From: Tubiluchus corallicola
Taxonomy: Eukaryota; Priapulida; Priapulimorpha; Priapulimorphida; Tubiluchidae
NCBI GenBank assembly: GCA_030141605.1
Contig: JAQGDQ010000344.1
Coordinates: 200,001-244,430 of the forward strand
Direction: 5' to 3'
Length of the DNA: 44,430 nt
In this document: one piece after another, positions 36,532-44,430 of the stretch
Layout: each line of letters begins with the position of its first letter
Numbering within the stretch: the first letter of the stretch is position 1
Position numbers and translations under genes: made by a program
The notes under the pieces: generated by a model
The model's database searches: none
What the model saw: only the letters and a program-made list of their open reading frames with translations
Told to the model about the DNA's origin: nothing

Positions 36532-36535
36532 ATCC
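36330..36535 (+). mobile_element. LINE (CR1/L2-like) 3' tail followed by a TAA palindrome
   Basis: GTAAAGCGCTCTGAGACATG and AGGCGCTTAACAAAAATAAA resemble the widespread 3' tail AAGCGCTxTGAGxx…GCGCTATATAAATAAA of CR1/L2-type LINEs, followed by ATT/TAA repeats. The repeats form a hairpin: AACAATTTATTAATAATTAT near 36419 pairs with its near-complement near 36460-36486. Confidence 0.6.
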
Positions 36536-36884
36536 CAATAAAACATCAATATACAGAAGAGTTGGCTTCTCTGATCCATGCTTGTGTTGCATCAGAATTC
36601 AAATAGAAGATTTGTTTTCCCAGAATTTTGTTATCTAATCAACCAGCAAGTCAATAATCAATCATTGAGCTTCAATAGCAATCAGTACCTTAAAAATGTA
36701 ACTTGAACTTAGACGTGAACACATTCGCTATTTTCTAGTTAATAAAAACCTGAATACAAATATTTGAACCAGTATATGGTCAGCAGTTGATTTTTGCAAT
36801 TGAAGTCAGAATATTAGTCAGAAAAGAATTGCCAGTCGCGAATACCTGCTTACTTATTAAAGAAAAGTACAAGCCTCTTTGTAT

Positions 36885-37275
36885 GTTGGGTTTATTTTAC
36901 CGTTATCCCTTAAACTGAGAAAAATATAACAAAGAAATTTGCATAAAGCATAAATCTAGAATATACTACCTCTGAATAGATACCGCCTAAACTAATTCAA
37001 ACTTCTGTAGCTTAGCTAATGTTCACGAATAAATATTACAAAATCAGTATTCTATTTTTTTGCAAAAACTTATTATACTTTCACAGAATTTAACAGGGCG
37101 CTACTTTTCTTCACCTGTTGAGTGACGTCATTGCCGGAACAATGGGCGTTCAAAATGGAAGCGCCGAACCGTGAAATGAAGGCGACTTTAAATTTGTTTT
37201 ACTGGCTACGGGAGGCGCTTATTCTAACATTTTCCCTGAACATCGAAAAAAGCCCAGCTTCATAGAAGACTTGTC
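36885..37275 (-). repeat. Large inverted repeat, right arm
   Basis: Reverse-complement partner of 35490-36010, shorter because it lacks the internal block at 35788-35905. Neither arm shows a coding region. No target-site duplication was evident outside the arms. Confidence 0.7.
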
Positions 37276-37367
37276 GTTTTCTTTAATTTCTCTCCCTCCC
37301 CAGAAGGCTGAATAAAAACTGAATATATAATTGATACTGATAATGATGATAAATCTTTATTTGCACA

Positions 37368-37368
<1 letters not shown>

Positions 37369-37452
<84 letters not shown>

Positions 37453-37545
37453 CACACACACACACGCACGCACGCACGCACGCACGCACGCACACACGCA
37501 CGCACGCACGCACGCACGCACACAGACACACACACACATATATAT
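37369..37545. repeat. (CA)n microsatellite with CGCA interruptions
   Basis: About 165 bp of CA with ACGC-type variants, then a TATG/TATA tail. Frames through it (Thr-His, Cys-Val) are artefacts. Confidence 0.97.
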
Positions 37546-37984
37546 GTATGTATATAAATATGTATATACAAGTATATATACAGTACGGTCAATTATAATT
37601 ATGTTCTTAGTACATGTACCACAAACTTGCTTATAAAACATTTTAGCAAATATCTGTAATAATTAAGGTCCATAATAAGAGAATTCATTTAGATTACACT
37701 GTTAAGAAAGTATTAAAAATGACAAACTTTTCTACATGCACGCTTTATTTACAAGTATATAAGAACAAAGACTTTTGCTAAAATTTACCATGAAACCAGG
37801 ATAATTTTTGCCTATATATAACCAGGTCATATATAAAGTTTTTAAGAACTCCCGAAGACACAACAGCTTCTTTTTATTATTCCATAATCTCAAAAGCACG
37901 TTTAAACGACGCGTTATAATAATATTCAGATTTTTTGCTCGCGTTCACACGTAGTTTATTAAAACGACACTGCTAATTAGGGCA

Positions 37985-38267
37985 AACAAAGCCAATGAAG
38001 TGTCACGTGACCACAGGGAAGCCAGCAGTGTTGACAGGATTTGGCGCGGCAAGCACACCAGCGTGGCTGCATGGCTTATATGAAACAGTTGTTGAAGACG
38101 ATTGTTATTTGTAAACGATGTGGGAAAAGTGAAAATACAGGAAAGTAAAAGATTAGTGCTCCGGTTCATGGCCAAGAATACAAAAAATTCACGTTATTGT
38201 GAACTAACCTGGACAAAAGCTTTAGAAGTTAGAAAATACGCGATATAAACTTTATAAAGTTGTGAAA
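37985..38267 (+). promoter_or_regulatory. Promoter-like region of the 38268 gene
   Basis: A CCAAT box (37992-37996) is followed 5 bp later by the palindrome GTCACGTGAC (38002-38011, an E-box core CACGTG). GC content is higher than in the surroundings. CTTATATGAAAC near 38070 could serve as a weak TATA. Strand is inferred from the exon that follows. Confidence 0.4.
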
Positions 38268-38329
38268 ATGAACGCCGTTTGGTTTATTGGTTTAATAGTT
38301 TTGACAACTTTCGTTAGATCAGACGCCGG
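38268..38329 (+). CDS. Candidate first exon of an unidentified secreted protein
   Basis: ATG at 38268 opens MNAVWFIGLIVLTTFVRSDA, a textbook signal peptide (short N-region, hydrophobic core, polar end). A donor GG|GTATGT follows at 38330, phase 2. The frame closes soon after in the intron. No later exon could be assigned; it may lie beyond the right edge. The product is unknown. Confidence 0.5.
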
Positions 38330-39080
38330 GTATGTTACTTCCTATTTTCTTATTTGGTCTCCAACGCTTCGTTGCTTCGAAGGGAATTCTTACCCTTAAT
38401 AAAAAATATAATACTTAGTTATATTACGCATATCTGTTTGAGAGACTTATGTAACCGTAAAAGAAACTTCTTAGTAATTTAAAATGATCTCGTCACCTAC
38501 TAATGTCTCATTGTTTCACAATCCCAGCGTGCACGCCACTGGTTCACCCAAAGACATATTAGTAATCTTATTGACAGTATAAAGTAATTTAAGCTTTTAC
38601 TTTGTTATTGAAGCGTGCGTTATGAATGCTCTGATTATTTTTACCAAGTTTGCGCAATGTTATCCAAACTTGTTTCAGACAATCTACATTAAAATGGCTG
38701 CACTAACGGTCATTGTGGGAGTTTAATTTTCAAGTCTTATGTTACGTTGCTACTAACACAAGCTCTTTGTGCAATAAGACAGCATGTAGGTGATACAAAA
38801 TTTTACAACGAATTTTTTAACTTCAAGTAAGAATAATGTTTTCTTCTACTTTGAAGAAGAAATAAAGACAGATATTCATAGTAAATAAACATGCTTCTTA
38901 AATAACCGATATATCCACTTTCATTGCTTTAAAAAACTGGCATAAAAACTCCTAATTGTAGAATTAGAAAGTCTCTTATTTTTTAGAGAAATAAGATACA
39001 AGAAAAGATAACTTATGTAAATGTATTTTGTTTTGTAATACATTTTATGATTTGCTTACAAGCTGGTACCGTTTGCTGTA
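38330..39080. other. Presumed intron, no feature recognised
   Basis: AT-rich sequence after the candidate first exon. No coding signal or named repeat was seen before the minisatellite. Confidence 0.45.
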
Positions 39081-39084
39081 AAAT

Positions 39085-39460
39085 AAGTAACAGAGAAAGG
39101 GAGTTAGAGTTACTTCTAAGAGTAATGTATTTGATGTATGTGCGGTAACAGAAAAAGTGAGTTATTTCTAAGAGTAATGTATTTTATGTAACAGAAAAAG
39201 AGAGTTACTTCTAAGAGTAACGTATTTGATGTAACAGAAAAAGGGAGTTACTTCTAAGGGTAATGTATTTTATTTGATGTAACAGAAAAAGAGAGTTACT
39301 TCTAAGAGTAATGTAGTTGATTAACAGGAAAAGGGAGTTACTTCTAAGGGTAATGTATTTGATGTAACAGAAAAAGGTAGTTACTTCTGAGAGTAAAATA
39401 TATTTGATGTAACAGAAAAAGGGAGTTCCTTCTAACGGTAATGTGTTTGATGTTCTTTCT
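39085..39460 (+). repeat. 43-bp minisatellite, about eight units
   Basis: Units like TAACAGAAAAAGGGAGTTAC followed by TTCTAAGAGTAATGTATTTG and ATG. Units range from 42 to about 58 bp because of small insertions. They are adjacent direct repeats without spacers, inside the presumed intron of the 38268 gene. Confidence 0.9.
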
Positions 39461-39917
39461 AGGCTCCGACAGGCTAGGTTTCAAATACCAGCTTTCAACG
39501 ATTCAACAATTATTACAACGATCATTCATCAATATCTTTTTCAATATTTTTTAAAAATTTACAAACTTTTACAACAGTTGAATTAATTGTCAAATATTGG
39601 CAAATTGACTGAATGATTATTGATTGATTGGTAATTCTACTTGACGAAGCTATGCTTCCAAGTATGCAGTAATAGCACAGCACGCCCTCTTGGATAAAAC
39701 AAATACATGTATATTGAATATTATTACGCTTAATTAGCGCCACGTTGGACATGTAAATTTCAATCTCCGACGTTAGGTACGGTAGGCAGCTGTTTTAGTA
39801 GCTGGTCTTAAAAACTTAAAGGGAGTAATTTTACATTTTGTAAACACAGAAGAAACAGTAGCAATGTATAAGTCATTGATTTAGTAATACTGAAACATAT
39901 TATGACTTCCTGAATAA

Positions 39918-40515
39918 GCTTAAAAGAAAACAGGATGACATTTCACATTCTACCACAATTTGAAGTATGGTTAAAAAAAACTATACATTTCAACACCTAT
40001 GATAATGCCAATGTGTTTCTGATAATTAAATAATAAGTTAAAACCTTAATTAATGATGAGCAAGCCCTTTGGTGGCTAGAGATGACATCACAAATAAACA
40101 TAAGCCAAAATTAAAGTGCAGTGCCACTGTAAGATATTCAGTGTAATATACAAAAATTCCACAAATTTTAAGATAGCAATTTAAATTCAAAAATTACCGC
40201 TCTGCTCACGCATGAGCTCTCGAACATGTGTATTACGTCACAAACGAACTCGTCAAAACTGAGAGGTACAGCACCTGTTCTTCATGCAACGTGTTTCCGA
40301 AATGAAGGCGCTAGTGCTCGTTTGACTAACGAATGGCGAAATGCCTGTAACAGTGAGGAACTAACCGCGGGAACACGAAATAGCTCTTGTGTGGTAATAA
40401 TTCTTTCATGTGAGTCGTAAGTCTTTCTTTTAAAAATGGCATGTTCACTTTCAATATTTTAAAGAGTAGATTGTTTTGACCTACAGTTTAAGATTGAGTC
40501 CTGTTTTCCTTTTTA
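39918..40515 (-). mobile_element. Dispersed repeat family, copy 3
   Basis: Reverse orientation, from the GAAAACAGGATGAC end (39928) through AGCACCTGTTC and GTTTCCGAAATG to GTAAGTCTTTCTTTTAAAAA. It extends to CAGTTTAAGATTGAGTCC, a block also in copy 4 but not in copy 1, so copy 1 is short at that end. Confidence 0.7.
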
Positions 40516-41355
40516 TAATAAAATAATTCGTGAGTAAGGTGAGTAAGCTGTTCATGTAATTATTTTTCTGAGTTACTGATGAATGCTAGATGGCGGGATA
40601 GTAACTTCATGGAAGACACAAATGCACATGGCGTGTATAATTCAAATTGTTAAGAAGTTTCTTTTTTTATTCACACAGAATTTTCATTTTGCCCCCCCAA
40701 GTGATAAAACACCACATTCTTCCAGGTGCAGAATTCTGCAGCGAGACTATTTCTTAAAAAAGAGATTTGAGTCGAAATGTTAAGAATTTAAGTGTATAAT
40801 TTAATCAGCAACTGTTTGAAATGAAGAACAGGTTTTTACTCAATGAGAAAGAATCAAAAAGTTGAGCTGGAAAAATCAATCAGCGTTTTACAGTGTGTCA
40901 GCACTATGCATTTTCATAGTGGTATTTGATGTTTGTCTAAATTTGACAAGTCTAACAAACAAAAACTTTTTCAGCCCGAACAAGGCGCCGCGCCTGATCT
41001 CTTTGCTTTTACCCTGATGCAGATGGAATTTTAAAAATCAGAAAATAACTTAATCAATCATGCAGGATCAACTAACGCAACAAACAAATTTGTGAAATGG
41101 CTGGATTTTCTAAACAGTGAATTTAGCTGGCTGTTCTTGCAATGGCAAGTTTACTTTAGTAAAAGTTTGATCAACAGACGGTGATACAATTAAATGAAAG
41201 CAAATGAAGCCATCTTCAAACTTTGAACAGGAAATCAACTTAAATGCAAGGAAGCCAGCAAGTTTCTAGTGATCTAAATAAAATTAGAGACTGAACTGTA
41301 CAGCCAGTCAGGAGCAGAAAGTAAAATTGGGAGAGAAGAAGAGAAGAAAAGAAAT
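40516..41355. other. No gene recognised
   Basis: AT-rich spacer with a short C run near 40690. The open frame at 40583-40783 has no family signature. Confidence 0.5.
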
Positions 41356-41357
41356 TG

Positions 41358-42454
<1,097 letters not shown>

Positions 42455-43000
42455 CATTTTAAAAGAAAACCGGACTCAATCTTAAACTGCAAGTCAAAGA
42501 GATATACTCTTTATAATATTGAAAAGCAACATACTATTTTCAAAGAATGACTTACATGAAAAAAAAATCATTCCCACACAAAAGTAATTTCGTGTTCCCG
42601 CGGCTAGTTCCTCGCTCTTACACGCATTTCGCCATTCGCTAGTTTGACGGGTGCTAGTGCTTGCATTTCGGAAACGCATTGTACAAAAATTGGAATTTGA
42701 AATTTTATCTTAAAACTTGCCTAGTATTTGTACAACACGCTGAATCTCTTACAGTAGCACTGTACTTCAATTTTCGCTTTTGCAAACACGTGTAACACGC
42801 TCGTGGAATGTTTTTGCTTTTGAAAATTATGTTACTTTGTGATGTCAACCCCAGTTGGGCTCGCCCGCCGTTAATTAATATTTTAATCTATTGTTTAATT
42901 ATCAGAAACGCTTTTGCACTATTAATGGTGTTAAAATGTATACTTTTATCGCACTTGAAAATTTTGTAGTATATGAAAAATCATCCTGTCTTCCTTTAAC
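42455..43000 (+). mobile_element. Dispersed repeat family, copy 4
   Basis: Same orientation as copy 1. It includes the block GGACTCAATCTTAAACTGCA shared with copy 3, then GACTTACATGAAAA, CGGCTAGTTCCTCGCT and GCATTTCGGAAACGCATTGT, and ends CATCCTGTCTTCCTTTAAC. About 110 bp present in copy 1 (after ATTGCACAAAAAA) are missing here. Confidence 0.7.
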
Positions 43001-43578
43001 TTCTTGTAAGTCTTTTCTCCGAGTTCTGCTTCATAATTTCAGGGAAAACCTTAACTGGTGCTTTTTTAAACTGATATGAAAATTAGTGCAATAATATTTG
43101 TGTGCATTAGTAAAACATAAAATCGTCTATACGTTAAAAGAGAGATTATATCTTATAATTTTAAGCTGAAATGTGTTAATTGTTTTTCGTTAAACAAGAA
43201 ATAAGTCATTGAGCACTTAAATTTAAGATTCCTCACGAAAATAGAACGCATTATTTCTACCATGCGACAATTTTCCTCGTAAGGAGGACGCATAGCTTCT
43301 AGTTAGAAACAAAATTTCTCACGAAGAACTGCACGAGGAAATTTCCCCGTGAGGTGTCACTGTGAACTGCGCCAATGAAAACAATGCGTTCCATTTTCGC
43401 GTGGAATGCCGCAAAGAATTTGTCCTTGACGAATTTTGACGCGTGTCATCACTGTGAAATGGGTTTTAAATCGCGAAATTTTTAGATGTTGATTGCACGA
43501 ATAAACTAATGTAAATATGTATGTTGAGCGAGACTGTTTATACAAGAAGTAAATGTATATATTTATATTCCATGACCA
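43001..43578. other. No gene recognised
   Basis: AT-rich spacer. A TTCCTCGTAAGG / TTTCCCCGTGAGG pair of similar words near 43270 and 43340 is seen but unexplained. Confidence 0.4.
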
Positions 43579-43966
43579 CAGGGGCGTATCTACTAATGTG
43601 CAAACTAGGCTGTAGACTAGGGCGCCAGATTTTAGGAGTCCAGTGTTAAAAAATTCTCTCCTTGGAAAATGTGTATCCTTTCGTATTCATAAAAAGCGCA
43701 TATTTTACAACACACCGCAAGCGCATGCTTTTATGTAAGTACACTAATTACATAGAAAGTACTACACCACAAGCAGTTGCGCAGCCTGACTGGATATAAA
43801 AGCTACGCAAATATACGTAATAACATGCTCGTAGATAATAGTAACGTTAACACACCACAAGTAATTGTGCAATCCTACAGGTATATAAATAGCCGTGTAG
43901 CCATGATAGAAATGAGTTAGACCTGCACTATCGGTCAAGGGCGCCGTAACGCCTGATACGCCCCTG
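43579..43966 (+). mobile_element. hAT MITE (388 bp) with aged 8-bp target duplication
   Basis: The ends are CAGGGGCGTATC and its exact reverse complement GATACGCCCCTG. Flanks are CATGACCA (43571-43578) and TATGATCA (43967-43974), 6 of 8 identical, both differences C to T. There is no transposase frame. Related at the ends to the MITE at 16109. Confidence 0.8.
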
Positions 43967-44234
43967 TATGATCAAAACTTCAATAAACCACCAGCTAAGA
44001 CGAACTCAGTCCTTATATCACATTTTATAATCTCCTTTTCTGAAAACTTGCATTTTTAAATGTTTATATCTTTACAAACTTACAGCTTCGAGCTTTTTAA
44101 ATCGTTATATCTTTTTTTATATTACAAGCCTATATCTTTACGAGGCTGTATCTTTACAAGCAACAAAATTCCCTGCAAACTATGTGCAACGTCTAACCAT
44201 CTGTTAACATGAACGAAATATCTTTAATGGAAAA

Positions 44235-44430
44235 CATGACCATTTTTCATATACATGTATTACCCCATTTTCAAGTACGGTAAAAAGCATACATGTTAAC
44301 ACAATTAATACTGCGATAATTAAATAATAGATTAAAATCATAATTAACGGCAGGTGAGCACAACTATTGATGACGTCACAAACGAACACAATTTTCAACA
44401 GCAAAATCATTCCACGAGCGTGTTGCACGT
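44235..44430 (-). mobile_element. Dispersed repeat family, copy 5 (cut by window end)
   Basis: Reverse orientation. It contains AACGCTCG-type end words (ACACGCTCGTGGAATG on the minus strand), GAAAATTGTGTTCGTTTGTG and TGTTAACATGTATGC, matching copies 1 and 4. It continues past the right edge. Confidence 0.65.

Noticed and set aside
37260-37641. Thr-His and Cys-Val repeat proteins
   Set aside because: Translations of the CA microsatellite.
39085-39460. Possible CRISPR-like array
   Set aside because: Units abut with no variable spacers and the DNA is clearly animal; it is a minisatellite.

Overview
This is a stretch of AT-rich animal nuclear DNA. The genes are split by introns with GT/AG junctions. 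Microsatellites are long (CAT, TTG, CA, GA, TA), and remnants of LINE, hAT and pogo-like elements are common. Nothing is bacterial or viral. The gene content is an M12A astacin, secreted fibrinogen-related (FReD) lectin-like proteins with a PAN/apple-type N-terminus, and a GT11 fucosyltransferase. It fits an aquatic invertebrate, perhaps a mollusc or other lophotrochozoan; the phylum is an inference I hold weakly.

Left part (1-14.85 kb). A plus-strand astacin gene is represented by its zinc-site exon (1266-1444) and its last exon (14591-14823). The 13.1-kb intron between them contains a complete gene on the opposite strand (gene A, 14213 down to 6945). Gene A has nine exons whose phases all agree. 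It predicts a 507-residue secreted protein: signal peptide, short PAN/apple-like segment, then two tandem fibrinogen C-terminal domains. A TATA box and three 18-bp direct repeats lie just upstream.

Middle part (14.85-30.07 kb). This is a diverged tandem copy of the left part. The breakpoint cut the astacin zinc-site exon, leaving about 30 bp of it, so the second astacin copy is a fragment. Its last exon (29815-30054) is also broken by a G15 run. The second FReD gene (gene B, 29085 down to 17573) keeps all exons, but it has a 1-bp deletion in the second FReD, a Ca-site change, a weakened TATA box, and a 1750-bp tandem duplication that doubles exon 2. Gene B may now make only the first FReD, or be a pseudogene.

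Right part (30.07-44.43 kb). An intronless GT11 alpha-1,2-fucosyltransferase-like reading frame (383 aa) lies on the minus strand at 31149-32300. A likely first exon of an unidentified secreted protein lies at 38268-38329 on the plus strand, behind a CCAAT/E-box promoter-like stretch. The rest is repeats: a dispersed family of about 0.55 kb with five copies, a large inverted repeat, a 43-bp minisatellite, a LINE 3' tail, a hAT MITE and very long CA and GA tracts.

How the genes may relate: FReD lectins, an astacin protease and a fucosyltransferase are all secretory-pathway products that could act in glycan recognition or extracellular processing. The sequence shows only that they are neighbours, not that they work together.
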